From an uncultured Bacillota bacterium (GTDB lineage Bacteria; Bacillota_I; Bacilli_A; Erysipelotrichales; Erysipelotrichaceae), in contig CALFPO010000026.1 in NCBI GenBank assembly GCA_937919165.1, positions 1 to 64,000 of the forward strand: a stretch of DNA of 64,000 nt, read 5' to 3'. The notes beneath the pieces are model-generated. The model was given only the letters and a program-made list of their open reading frames with translations. It was not told the origin of the DNA and searched no databases. Positions 1-6,916 of this stretch are shown piece by piece; position 1 is the first letter of the stretch, and each line of letters opens with the position of its first letter. A program made the position numbers and the translations under genes.

Positions 1-240
1 ATGAGGTGTTTCCGATTAAACAGAACACTCTGATACTTCAGGCATTTCCACCTCATCAGTCTCGCTTCGCTCGACAGCTTCCCCTCAAGGAAACACTGAA
101 TAATTGCCTCAAAAAATGAAAAAGCGATTTTGGAAATGAATTAAGTGCTAAAATAGTAATTTCTCGGCAAGTATCCCTGCCATTTTTGCTTGTTTCTTAT
201 TTTCTTTTCTCAAGAGGGCGCACTACCCCCTGTGGAGAAA
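1..240. other. Non-coding left edge with inverted repeat
   Basis: No gene is supported here. The stretch lies downstream of the transposase gene, so it is probably the 3' flank of the insertion sequence plus neighbouring repeat DNA. An 8-bp inverted repeat (ATGAGGTG at 1-8, CACCTCAT at 49-56) encloses a 40-nt loop. A GC-rich segment follows at 51-90. The rest (about 91-210) is AT-rich without recognisable signals. I could not identify a convincing terminal inverted repeat for the element. Confidence 0.5.
51..90. repeat. GC-rich partly palindromic intergenic repeat
   Basis: This 40-nt stretch (CCTCATCAGTCTCGCTTCGC followed by a CTCGACAGCTTCCC-type segment) is much richer in G+C than its surroundings. 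It resembles, from memory, the dispersed palindromic repeats seen in intergenic DNA of gut Clostridia such as Faecalibacterium. Only one copy is present in this window, so its repeat status is inferred. It may be a hitch-hiking repeat or part of the insertion-sequence flank. Confidence 0.35.
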
Positions 241-1200
241 TTATGTGATTTTTGCGAGCATATATAAATTGGCGCTTGCAAACAAGAGATGTGCGTGACA
301 GTTGTTTTTGTAGAGTCCCTTGTACCGCACTTTCCTCCATCCGAAAATGTCTTTTACAATATGGAACGCAAATTCAACTTTGCACCGGACGGCTGACTTT
401 CGTTTTTCTAATGCCTTTTCTTCTCCCCAAGCCAGACTGTCCCCATAGTGTCGCTTGAATGTACCAATTTGTCGGTTGATGCGGTAATCCCGCTTTACAC
501 CGTCTTCTACATTCCGCTCCATTTTCAAATAGCCGGCATCGCCGTACACTACTGCATCATCCGGGCGCAGAAGCTTGGGTGCAACCTTTGTTTCTGCTGC
601 GTTTGCTGCTGTTGCTTCCAAACTATGGACAAACCCATACAACGGATCTGCTCCAATATGTGCTCGCATTCCAAAGTACCATTTGGTGCCTTTTTTGACG
701 GAATGCATTTCCGGGTCTGTTGAATGTGCTTTGTTCTTCGTGCTTGATGACGCTTCAACAATCGTTGCGTCGACAATTGTCCCGCCATGGACAGACTTTC
801 CCTTTTGTTCTAAAAGCTGTTGAACCTGTGCAAATATCTGAGATTGAATTCCGTGTGTGTTTAAGAGTTTTCGAAACTTGCACAAGGTCGTTGCATCCGG
901 AACCTGCTCATCCATAAATGTCAAGCGAAGAAAGCTGCGCATTGCATAACTGTCATAGATCGCATCCTCAATTCCTTCGTCAGACAGATTAAACCAGTTT
1001 TGGAGCATAGTCATCCGCAGCATCCGTTCAATGTCTTGGGGGCGTCTGCCGCGTTTTCCGTCAGGATAATAAGGTACAATAAGCTTTACCCATTCATCCC
1101 ACGGAACAACTCGATCCATCTCCTCAAGGAATTCCTCTCTGTGCGTCTTCTTCCTGCGCTTGCTGTATTCAATGTCTGTAAAACTGTATTGTTGTTCCAT
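241..1200 (-). mobile_element. IS5-family transposase (DDE)
   Basis: This 319-residue transposase catalyses cut-and-paste movement of an IS5-type element. The N-terminal DUF772-like region (about 40-115) carries the ...PDATTLCKFRKLL block. The DDE triad is readable as D144 (TIVDATIVEA), D221 (VVYGDAGY) and E276 (KVEFAFHIVK), with the usual IS5 spacing. The length is normal and the frame intact, so the gene may be active. Base composition stands apart: 1021-1080 has 30 G+C of 60, clearly above the neighbouring genes, consistent with recent arrival. Its start codon lies within a base or two of recognisable neuC codons at 1200-1211, leaving no room for a terminal repeat or promoter on that side, which suggests a deletion at the right end. 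Confidence 0.9.
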
Positions 1201-1202
1201 CG

Positions 1203-1541
1203 CTTGGTACCTTGAGGTACTTCAGTGCAATCAAATATTCGGCCTGCGTAATCGGCAATTCTTCGAGCGGTATTGTGGAGGTTCCATCTTTCAATAAACC
1301 AACCATCAATATCGGCGATCGTCAAAGAGGAAGAATCCAGGCCAATAGCATAATCAATTGCAAGCCAGAAGAGAAAGATATTGAAAAGGCTTTGGCCAAA
1401 GCCATGAAGTTTGATGAAAAGGTTATCAATCCTTATGGCAATGGAAAGACATCAGACAAGATGGTTAAGATAATTAAGAAGACCTTCTATGGTAAAAATA
1501 TAGATCTTAAGAAGAAATTCTATGATTTGGAGATAAGATGA
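1203..1541 (+). pseudogene. NeuC/LegG-type UDP-sugar 2-epimerase, 3' remnant
   Basis: This is the C-terminal third of a hydrolysing UDP-N-acetylglucosamine 2-epimerase of the NeuC/LegG kind, which makes ManNAc-type precursors for sialic or legionaminic acid. The frame reads through SLGTLRYFSAIKYS from 1200 and holds the diagnostic GNSSSGIVEVPSF and INIGDRQRGR blocks near the UDP-binding site. A full enzyme is about 370-390 residues; only about 113 remain, because the IS5 transposase sits directly upstream. The stop overlaps the neuA start (ATGA at 1538), so it was in the same operon. It cannot be active alone. A TTG at 1212 could restart translation, but no good ribosome-binding site is visible. 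Confidence 0.8.
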
Positions 1542-2221
1542 AGAATATTGCGATAATTCCAGCAAGGAGCGGTTCAAAGGGGTTGAAGGACAAGAATATC
1601 AGAAAGATCAATGGCAAGCCTTTGATTGCGTATACAATCGAGGCTGCTTTGAAATCTAAATGTTTTGATGTTGTCATGGTTTCTACTGACAGCAAGAAAT
1701 ATGCCAAGATTGCCAAGGAATATGGGGCTGAAGTTCCATTTCTTAGAAGTACAGAGACATCGCAAGATAAATCATCTCCATGGGATGCGGTGAAAGAGGT
1801 TTTAATCAACTACAAGAATCTTGGGAAAGAATTTGACACATTTACCCTGTTGCAGCCAACATCCCCTTTAAGGACGCACAAGGACATTCAGAACGCATAC
1901 AAGCTAATGGACGAAAAGAAAGCCAATGCCATAGCTTCTATGTGTGAACTTGAATGCTCAATGCATCTGGTGAATAAGTTGCCAAAGAGTTTGTCTATGG
2001 ACAGTTTCATATCTGAAGAGAACTACAACAAGCGTAGACAAGATATTGAGACATATTATCATTTCAATGGTGCTATCTTCATTTCTAAAGTGAAAACCTT
2101 CATGAAGGATATGAATATCTATAAGAAGAAATGCTATGCATATATCATGGACAGAAAGAACTCATTTGATATTGATGATGAGTTTGATATAAAGATTGTA
2201 GAGGCAATACTAAATAAATGA
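1538..2221 (+). CDS. neuA: Acylneuraminate cytidylyltransferase (CMP-sialate synthetase type)
   Basis: This cytosolic enzyme activates a nonulosonic acid (Neu5Ac, legionaminic or pseudaminic type) with CTP to the CMP-sugar. The 227-residue chain is of normal length. It shows the family start IPARSGSKGLKDKN with the glycine-rich, basic CTP-binding loop, then STDSKKYAKIAKEYGAEVPF and the LLQPTSPLRT block. It starts within the stop of the neuC remnant and ends by overlapping the next acyltransferase by 4 nt. Which nonulosonate it uses cannot be told, since the synthase (NeuB/LegI/PseI) is not in the window. The last 36 codons before the terminal Asn-Lys recur at 3277-3384 (see the chimeric open reading frame). 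Confidence 0.88.
   Translation: MKNIAIIPARSGSKGLKDKNIRKINGKPLIAYTIEAALKSKCFDVVMVSTDSKKYAKIAKEYGAEVPFLRSTETSQDKSSPWDAVKEVLINYKNLGKEFDTFTLLQPTSPLRTHKDIQNAYKLMDEKKANAIASMCELECSMHLVNKLPKSLSMDSFISEENYNKRRQDIETYYHFNGAIFISKVKTFMKDMNIYKKKCYAYIMDRKNSFDIDDEFDIKIVEAILNK
2105..2212 (+). repeat. Direct repeat A, copy 1 (neuA 3' end)
   Basis: These 108 nt are the 3' part of neuA. They recur at 3277-3384 with 98 of 108 bases identical. All ten differences are synonymous third-position changes, so both copies encode the same 36 residues. The repeat is in frame in both places. Confidence 0.95.
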
Positions 2222-3156
2222 AAAAAAGAGAAAATGACTTGGATTCCCTGAAGCTTATAGCTATTTTGATGGTTATACTAAGCCATTTTTTTGCTGATGC
2301 AGAAGTAATTGATCCGTCATGGAAAGCCATTAATCTGATTCCTGTTTTAGGAAAGGCAGGAGTTGGAATTTTTGCGTGTGTTACCGGATTGCTTGCATAT
2401 AGGTCTGGAAAGAGCGGTAAGGATACATTTAGATACATAATAAGAAGATACATGTATTTTGCTGTGTGCGGTTTTGTGGCAAACACCATATTCTATATAG
2501 TTAATCCAAACAGTATTAGTCGTGAAGAGATGAATTTCTTTTATGTTTTAGGACAAAGCATTACTCTTGGAGATGGCGTTTTTGCTACATTTTGGTTTGC
2601 CAGAGATTTTTTCTTTGGATGCACGATTTCTTTCATAATTGGAAAATATGGAATCAAGGCTTTCGAAACGTTATGTATCATGATGATTATGCTGTGTAAA
2701 AAGGAAATATTCCTTTCTTCATGTTTGTATGGATGCATAATAGACGGAATCTTAGATAAATATGGCAAGAAAAAGATTTCTTCTGTTTTTTACTTTGCTT
2801 CTTTGATTTTGTATATCATTAGCGTCAAAATGCCGGAAAGTTATTTACGGTATTTTTTCTGCTGTCTGTTTGGTTTTGTGCTTGTAGTGTCATTCAAGTC
2901 AGAAGGACCATTAAACAAATTCTCGAATAATCGATACGTATCATTTCTTGGAAAATACACAATGGGAATGATGATTCTTCATACGCTTATTTACGGTGTC
3001 CTTTTCAAATATTATGCGAACAAATTATCTATGAATTTGATATTTGTAATTTGGCTTTCTTTCACGATGCTGCTGTCTATTCCGCTTGAAAAGCTTATCA
3101 AGACGCTGTATTTGCTTGCTGACAAATTGTTAATGAAAATTATTGATTATATATAA
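2218..3156 (+). CDS. Acyltransferase-3 family membrane protein (copy A)
   Basis: This integral membrane O-acyltransferase of the OafA/NolL type (Acyl_transf_3) probably transfers an acetyl or other acyl group to a sugar of the glycan. The 312-residue chain has about ten hydrophobic segments. Its N-terminus has the family pattern DSLKLIAILMVILSHFF, with the conserved His in the first membrane helix, and arginine-rich cytoplasmic loops (RYIIRRYMYF). It starts inside the neuA stop. It is homologous to the protein at 3384-4352 (shared GQS..LGD..F.T.WFA and SFIIGK blocks) but strongly diverged from it, although the two genes sit between near-identical flanks. The acyl donor is unknown; the nearby FkbH/ACP module is a candidate source. 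Confidence 0.8.
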   Translation: MKKRENDLDSLKLIAILMVILSHFFADAEVIDPSWKAINLIPVLGKAGVGIFACVTGLLAYRSGKSGKDTFRYIIRRYMYFAVCGFVANTIFYIVNPNSISREEMNFFYVLGQSITLGDGVFATFWFARDFFFGCTISFIIGKYGIKAFETLCIMMIMLCKKEIFLSSCLYGCIIDGILDKYGKKKISSVFYFASLILYIISVKMPESYLRYFFCCLFGFVLVVSFKSEGPLNKFSNNRYVSFLGKYTMGMMILHTLIYGVLFKYYANKLSMNLIFVIWLSFTMLLSIPLEKLIKTLYLLADKLLMKIIDYI

Positions 3157-3197
3157 ATTAGCGTTTCAGTCTAGTTATGACAATTCAATAGCTTTGA

Positions 3198-3203
3198 TAT
3201 AAT
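3198..3203 (+). promoter_or_regulatory. Extended -10 promoter, leaderless type
   Basis: TGATATAAT gives a consensus -10 box (TATAAT) with an upstream TG. The box ends 7 nt before the ATG at 3211, so transcription would begin at or next to the start codon. No Shine-Dalgarno is present before that ATG. Together the box and spacing match the leaderless pattern seen five more times in the window. Confidence 0.55.
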
Positions 3204-3210
3204 AAAAACG

Positions 3211-3279
3211 ATGATAAAAGAACTGTTATATCCATTTGATCCAAATTATATTCTGGAAAACAAAAGAAAGATAAAAAAG
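3211..3279 (+). repeat. Direct repeat B, copy 1 (fkbH 5' end)
   Basis: These 69 nt match 4345-4413, the start of the complete fkbH gene, at 59 positions. Eight of ten differences are silent and the other two exchange Lys and Arg. Copy 1 is cut off after 23 codons, where it joins repeat A. Confidence 0.93.
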
Positions 3280-3384
3280 GACATGAATATATACAAGAAG
3301 AAGTGTTATGCATATATCATGGATAGAAAGAATTCGTTTGATATTGATGATGAATTCGATATAAAGATTGTAGAGGCAATACTA
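3277..3384 (+). repeat. Direct repeat A, copy 2 (neuA 3' end)
   Basis: This is the second copy of the neuA 3' segment (see 2105-2212). It is fused in frame to the fkbH 5' fragment on its left and runs into the start codon of the second acyltransferase on its right, just as copy 1 runs into the first acyltransferase. Confidence 0.95.
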
Positions 3385-4352
3385 TGCAAAAGGAAATAAA
3401 CGGTAGAGATAGAGTTTTCGATTTCATAAAACTGTTCTCGATGTTGATGGTAATAACACACCACTTTATGGTGTGCTATCTAGAATATGAAAGTATCCCG
3501 TTGAAGATTGTAAACGGAAAATACGGAGTGCAGTTGTTTGCCGTTGTGTTGGGCATCTTTGCATTCAGAAAAGGAAAGAAGAACACAGAAGATACATTAC
3601 ACTATGCTTTGAGAAGGTATGCTTTCTTCCTTATCTGCGAATTTGTAATAAATAGCATTTATTATCTCTTCAATATTGATGGAAGTAGAACAATTATGTC
3701 TTTTGGATTTGTGATAGGACAAAGCGTTGTACTGGGTGATGAGATATTCCCGACCATATGGTTTGCAAAAGAGTTTTTGGCTGGTTCAATACTGAGCTTC
3801 ATAATTGGAAAGAAGGATTATGGTATCAAAGACATCACATTCATTGTTCTTTCGCTTGGCATAATCAGCGAACCCTTTGTGGCCGCATGTGTTATGGGAT
3901 GCATAGCGGAAAAGCTAATAAGCGAAGATTTGTCCTTGTTCAAAAAGACATTGGTACAGATTGTTGTGCCTTTAGCATCTTTGGCTCTGATGATTGTTTT
4001 GAAGAAAAGTAACCTGACATATTTCATCTTTGGTATTAGTGCAATGTTTGTGATAACTGTTGTTAATAATAATATGTTTCAAAAGATATCTGATCACAGG
4101 ATAGTTAGCTATTTAGGGAAAATTACAATGCCAATGCTTATGATACATCCATGCCTTATTGAGCTTGTGAATCTGATAGGTTCAGGTAATGGAATTATAT
4201 TGATAATATGTCGTTTTTTTGTCCTGTTGGTCTTGGTACTTATAGCTTCTGTTGTACTTGATGTCATAATAAAATACCTTATGAAATTTGCAGACATGAT
4301 AATTGATGTTGTTTTTGATAGAGTAAACAAGGTTACTAGGAGAAATGATTAA
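3384..4352 (+). CDS. Acyltransferase-3 family membrane protein (copy B)
   Basis: This 322-residue multi-spanning O-acyltransferase (Acyl_transf_3) is the second occupant of the neuA-fkbH slot. It shows FDFIKLFSMLMVITHHF at the start with the conserved His, the RRYAFFLICEFV loop/helix, and SFIIGK in the middle. It is related to the upstream copy along its whole length but much less alike than their flanks. It overlaps the chimeric frame by 16 nt and fkbH by 8 nt. It probably adds an acyl group to a sugar hydroxyl at the membrane. The divergence suggests different specificity from copy A, rather than a simple recent duplicate. Confidence 0.8.
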   Translation: MQKEINGRDRVFDFIKLFSMLMVITHHFMVCYLEYESIPLKIVNGKYGVQLFAVVLGIFAFRKGKKNTEDTLHYALRRYAFFLICEFVINSIYYLFNIDGSRTIMSFGFVIGQSVVLGDEIFPTIWFAKEFLAGSILSFIIGKKDYGIKDITFIVLSLGIISEPFVAACVMGCIAEKLISEDLSLFKKTLVQIVVPLASLALMIVLKKSNLTYFIFGISAMFVITVVNNNMFQKISDHRIVSYLGKITMPMLMIHPCLIELVNLIGSGNGIILIICRFFVLLVLVLIASVVLDVIIKYLMKFADMIIDVVFDRVNKVTRRND

Positions 4353-4413
4353 AGAACTATTGTATCCGTTTGATCCAAATTACATTTTGGAAAACAAAAA
4401 AAGGATAAAGAAA
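4345..4413 (+). repeat. Direct repeat B, copy 2 (fkbH 5' end)
   Basis: This is the complete-gene copy of the segment found truncated at 3211-3279. Both begin at an ATG. The copy at 4345 has a Shine-Dalgarno (AGGAGA at 4338-4343), whereas the truncated one has a -10 box at leaderless distance instead, so the sequence upstream of the two starts is not homologous. Confidence 0.93.
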
Positions 4414-6132
4414 AAACTGCTTGAAAATAGTAATGGTTTTATTGATAAAAAAATAGCTATATTGGGTGGAGCGACTACATCGGCTATCAAGCAGATCATG
4501 GAACTATTCTTATTGAACAACGGTATCAAACCTTCTTTCTATGAATCTGAATACAACAAGTTCTATGAAGATGCGATGTTTGATAATCCGGAACTTAAAG
4601 AGTTTGGTCCTGATGTCATCTATGTATGTACAACCATAAGAAACATAATGGAATATCCTTCAATAACCGATGATGAAAAGGTTGTTAACGGCATTCTTAG
4701 CAACGAATGGATGAAATTTGAGAACATCTGGAAGAACTTAAGGGAAAGATATGGATGTCCGATTATTCAGAATAATTTTGAGATGCCTATGTATCGTCTT
4801 ATGGGCAACAAAGAAGCAAGCGATATTCATGGCAAGATAAACTTCATCAATAGACTAAATGTGCTGTTCTATGATTATGCACAGAAGAACGACAACTTCT
4901 ATATTTGTGACATCAATTATATTTCTGCTGATTTTGGTTTGAAGGAATGGCATGATTCGTTTTATTTCCATATGTATAAATATGCAATGAATGTTAATGC
5001 AATCCCTTACCTATCTTTCAACGTAGCAAACATCATAAAGTCTTTGTTTGGCAAGAACAAGAAAGGTTTTGTACTTGATCTTGATAACACTTTATGGGGC
5101 GGAGTCATCGGAGATGATGGAGTAGAAGGAATAAAGATTGGACCAGAAGAGCCGGAAGGAAGAGTATATACAGAATTCCAGAAATACATAAAGGAACATA
5201 AACAACTTGGCGTTATATTGAACATCGATTCCAAGAATGATTATGAAAATGCAATTGCAGGATTGAAACATCCGGATAGTGAACTTGATGAAGATGATTT
5301 CATTGAGATCAAGGCTAACTGGGATCCTAAGAACATCAACTTTGAAAAGATTGCTAAAGAGATTGATCTTCTTCCTGAAAGCCTTGTCTTTGTGGATGAC
5401 AATCCAGCTGAGCGATATGTCGTGACCGAACAGCTGAAGGGGGTATGTGCTCCCGAAATAGACAACACAAAGCATTATATCCAATACTTGGATCGCAATG
5501 GCTTCTTTGAGACTACCACATTATCAAAAGATGATCTTAAGAGAAACGAGATGTATAAGCAGAATGTGGAAAGGGCAAAGGCTGAAGCATCTTTTGAAAA
5601 CTATAAGGACTATCTCCTTTCTTTGAATATGAAAGGTGTAATCATGCCTTTTGAACCTATCTATTACGAAAGGATTGCCCAACTTTCCAATAAATCAAAT
5701 CAATATAACCTGACCACTCATCGCTATACAGTAACAGATATAGAAAAAATATCTAATGACGGTGATTATATATCGCTATACGGAAAACTTAGTGATCGTT
5801 TTGGCGATAACGGATTAGTTTCGGTTGTCATAGGACATATAGATAATGATACATGTAACGTTGATCTTTGGATCATGAGCTGCAGAGTCCTAAAGAGGGA
5901 TCTTGAATATGCTATGATGGACGAGCTTGTCAGAAGGTGCAAGGAAAGAGGCATCAAAGAAATAAGAGGCTATTACTATCCTACGGCTAAGAACAGCATG
6001 GTAAGAGATTTCTATTCTCTGCAAGGATTTAGTAAAATAAATGAGGATGAAAAAGGGAATAGCACGTGGTCTTTGAATATTGAAGGTGACTATGTGAGTA
6101 AGAATGAAGTGATTGAGGTGGAACATGAATAG
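4345..6132 (+). CDS. fkbH: FkbH-like HAD/GNAT protein
   Basis: The FkbH family loads small three-carbon units (classically D-glyceryl from 1,3-bisphosphoglycerate) onto an acyl carrier protein. Here a 595-residue protein carries an N-terminal flavodoxin/SGNH-like region (1-230), a HAD phosphatase-fold domain with the nucleophile motif DLDNTLWGG (245-253), and a GNAT-like C-terminal domain (about 430-590). It starts after AGGAGA inside the end of the acyltransferase gene and overlaps the next gene, an acyl carrier protein, by 8 nt, which supports the ACP-loading role. The first 23 codons are repeated at 3211. In glycan loci such modules make the acyl group for N- or O-acylated sugars; this is inference here. 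Confidence 0.85.
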   Translation: MIKELLYPFDPNYILENKKRIKKKLLENSNGFIDKKIAILGGATTSAIKQIMELFLLNNGIKPSFYESEYNKFYEDAMFDNPELKEFGPDVIYVCTTIRNIMEYPSITDDEKVVNGILSNEWMKFENIWKNLRERYGCPIIQNNFEMPMYRLMGNKEASDIHGKINFINRLNVLFYDYAQKNDNFYICDINYISADFGLKEWHDSFYFHMYKYAMNVNAIPYLSFNVANIIKSLFGKNKKGFVLDLDNTLWGGVIGDDGVEGIKIGPEEPEGRVYTEFQKYIKEHKQLGVILNIDSKNDYENAIAGLKHPDSELDEDDFIEIKANWDPKNINFEKIAKEIDLLPESLVFVDDNPAERYVVTEQLKGVCAPEIDNTKHYIQYLDRNGFFETTTLSKDDLKRNEMYKQNVERAKAEASFENYKDYLLSLNMKGVIMPFEPIYYERIAQLSNKSNQYNLTTHRYTVTDIEKISNDGDYISLYGKLSDRFGDNGLVSVVIGHIDNDTCNVDLWIMSCRVLKRDLEYAMMDELVRRCKERGIKEIRGYYYPTAKNSMVRDFYSLQGFSKINEDEKGNSTWSLNIEGDYVSKNEVIEVEHE

Positions 6133-6367
6133 AGAAGATGTAATGAAAAGATTGAATGATATATTCTGCACAGTATTCGATGATGATTCGATTGTACTTA
6201 CAGACAAGACAAACGCCGAGGATATTGAAGATTGGGATTCCTTGGAGCAGATCAATCTTATCGTTGCGATAGAGAATGAATTTGAGATGATGTTTGATAT
6301 GAGCGAAGTCAGCGATCTGGCTAATGTGGGCGAAATGGCCGACCTTATCATGTCTAAGGCAGAGTAA
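6125..6367 (+). CDS. Acyl carrier protein
   Basis: This 80-residue acidic protein carries an acyl group on a phosphopantetheine arm. The attachment motif is DWDSLEQI with Ser39, followed by the typical helix INLIVAIENEFEMMF. An earlier in-frame TTG (6113) exists, but the ATG at 6125 is preferred because GAGGTGG lies just before it. The gene overlaps fkbH by 8 nt and its stop shares a base with the MaoC-like gene, so the three form one translational unit. It is a dedicated ACP, not the fatty-acid AcpP, judging from context and its unusual DSLEQ sequence. Confidence 0.88.
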   Translation: MNREDVMKRLNDIFCTVFDDDSIVLTDKTNAEDIEDWDSLEQINLIVAIENEFEMMFDMSEVSDLANVGEMADLIMSKAE

Positions 6368-6798
6368 TGAAGGAATATAGATACGAAGATTTATATATTG
6401 GGCTTACAGAATCATTCGAAGTTGAAATAACCGAAGAAATGATGAAGAGCTTTTTGATTGTCACAGGAGATGAAAACCCTCTTCACAACGATGGTGTGTT
6501 TGCAAAAGAACAAGGTTATGAGAACAAGGTAGTCTATGGCATGTTGACAAGTTCTTTCGTGTCTAGGCTAGTAGGAGTATATTTACCAGGCAAGTATTGC
6601 TTGTTGCAGGGACTTGAAGCAAAATATCTTAGGCCTGTATATGTTAGAGATAGATTGAATATTTCTGGATCTATTGATGAACTTCATGAATCAGTTAAAA
6701 GGGCATCGGTAAAATTTGTTATAACAAACCAGCACGGAAAAAGGGTTGTAAAAGGAAAAGCTGATGTTGGCTTTCTGGAGATAATTAATTCCATATAA
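6367..6798 (+). CDS. MaoC-like hydratase/dehydratase
   Basis: This 143-residue hot-dog-fold protein belongs to the MaoC / (R)-specific enoyl-CoA hydratase family. The hydratase motif is visible as TGDENPLHND (Asp35 and His40), with the following GY..KVVYGMLTSS block typical of PhaJ-type enzymes. Members add or remove water at C3 of an acyl-thioester. Next to FkbH and an ACP, it probably acts on the ACP-bound acyl chain, for example to form a hydroxyacyl group for transfer to an amino sugar. The substrate is inferred. The gene begins in the ACP stop codon. Confidence 0.82.
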   Translation: MKEYRYEDLYIGLTESFEVEITEEMMKSFLIVTGDENPLHNDGVFAKEQGYENKVVYGMLTSSFVSRLVGVYLPGKYCLLQGLEAKYLRPVYVRDRLNISGSIDELHESVKRASVKFVITNQHGKRVVKGKADVGFLEIINSI

Positions 6799-6916
6799 TA
6801 TGTTTATTTATGTAAATACCGAAGCATGTTTTTTTATTTGATTGAGAAAGCGCAAAAAACAATAGATATAGAAGTTGAATATTGCAAGCAGATAATTGTT
6901 GATGATTATTGCGATT

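Larger units (their letters stand above)
3211..3399 (+). pseudogene. Chimeric fkbH-5'/neuA-3' open reading frame
   Basis: This 62-codon frame is a fusion made by rearrangement. Codons 1-23 match the first 23 codons of the fkbH gene at 4345 (59 of 69 bases; protein differs only by a Lys/Arg swap). Codons 23-59 match the end of neuA (98 of 108 bases, all changes silent). It therefore marks a junction between the start of one gene and the end of another, exactly framing a second acyltransferase gene. The tail overlaps the start of that gene (ATG at 3384). No function is expected for the peptide, though its translation could be coupled to the downstream gene. It is preceded by a strong extended -10 box. 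Confidence 0.85.

Noticed and set aside
1..56. 8-bp inverted repeat as a transcription terminator of the transposase
   Set aside because: The loop is 40 nt and no T-tract follows the stem on either strand, so a Rho-independent terminator is unlikely.
448..917. Several + strand open frames (e.g. 448-723, 575-823, 720-917) under the transposase
   Set aside because: They run antisense to an intact transposase with all DDE motifs, have no start signals, and give Cys-rich peptides without family motifs.
1086..1325. Minus-strand frame crossing the IS/neuC junction
   Set aside because: It overlaps the transposase in another frame and reads antisense into neuC; no ribosome-binding site or family resemblance.
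3758..4012. 84-codon frame within acyltransferase B
   Set aside because: Shadow frame inside a well-supported membrane protein gene; its composition (many Trp, His, Cys) is typical of out-of-frame reading.
4385..4455. A7 runs at the start of fkbH as phase-variation sites
   Set aside because: Runs of six or seven A are frequent in this AT-rich, Lys-rich sequence; nothing marks these as hypervariable.
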